DNA of 6,107 nucleotides from Ruminococcaceae bacterium UBA1438 (GTDB taxonomy: Bacteria; Bacillota; Clostridia; Oscillospirales; Acutalibacteraceae): positions 6,068 through 12,174 of the forward strand of contig DCTO01000006.1 in the NCBI GenBank assembly GCA_002329285.1, read 5' to 3'. A model generated the notes under the pieces. It did not search any database, was not told the DNA's origin, and was given only the letters and a program-made list of their open reading frames with translations. A program made the translations under genes and the position numbers. Below are positions 6,096-6,107 of the stretch, piece by piece (position 1 is the stretch's first letter; every line of letters starts with the position of its first letter).

Positions 6096-6107
6096 TAATT
6101 AAAGAAC

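Noticed and set aside
1..6107. CRISPR array, tRNA, rRNA, insertion sequence or attachment-site repeats.
   Set aside because: No regularly spaced direct repeats, tRNA-like cloverleaf, rRNA motifs, transposase coding or terminal inverted repeats were seen on either strand.

Overview
The window looks like a chromosomal segment from a gut-type, low-to-moderate-GC Gram-positive bacterium of the class Clostridia, probably of the Ruminococcaceae/Oscillospiraceae kind. The reasons are strong AGGAGG ribosome-binding sites, consensus sigma-A promoters, a Clostridia-like argininosuccinate synthase, and a very large Tyr/Asn/Thr/Ala-rich secreted protein with 'C-x2-C-G' cassettes of the type common in secreted proteins of these bacteria. 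The lineage is inferred from sequence style, not from a search.

Layout: (1) Positions 1-369, minus strand, hold the first 123 codons of argG, which runs off the left edge. (2) Positions 370-787 are a divergent intergenic region. It carries a sigma-A promoter for argG (TTGACT, 17 bp, TATAAT, reading left), a promoter for the rightward transcript (TTGACA, 17 bp, extended TGC-TATATT), three AT-rich palindromes between them (one fits the ArgR-box pattern), and a leader of about 150 nt that is richer in G+C than its flanks and can form alternative hairpins. (3) Positions 788-5938, plus strand, hold one 1716-residue gene for a secreted multidomain protein: signal peptide, aromatic-rich N-terminal region, helical segments, a long beta-rich middle, a FIVAR-like helical module, two Cys/His zinc-ribbon-like cassettes, another helical segment and a beta-rich C-terminal part. 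It has no recognisable catalytic motif and no visible cell-wall anchor. (4) Positions 5958-6095, plus strand, hold a 45-residue, acidic, Cys-free microprotein, 19 nt downstream, with its own strong Shine-Dalgarno. Only 12 bases remain after its stop.

The arginine gene and the rightward pair face away from each other and share only the control region; nothing suggests a common function. The large secreted protein and the microprotein look like one transcription unit and are the most interesting part of the window. The microprotein starts with a Y-x-x-P-x-M motif followed by an I-T-T-S motif and an Asp/Pro/Gly-rich tail. This resembles a leader-plus-tail layout, but no processing enzyme is visible here, so its role is open.
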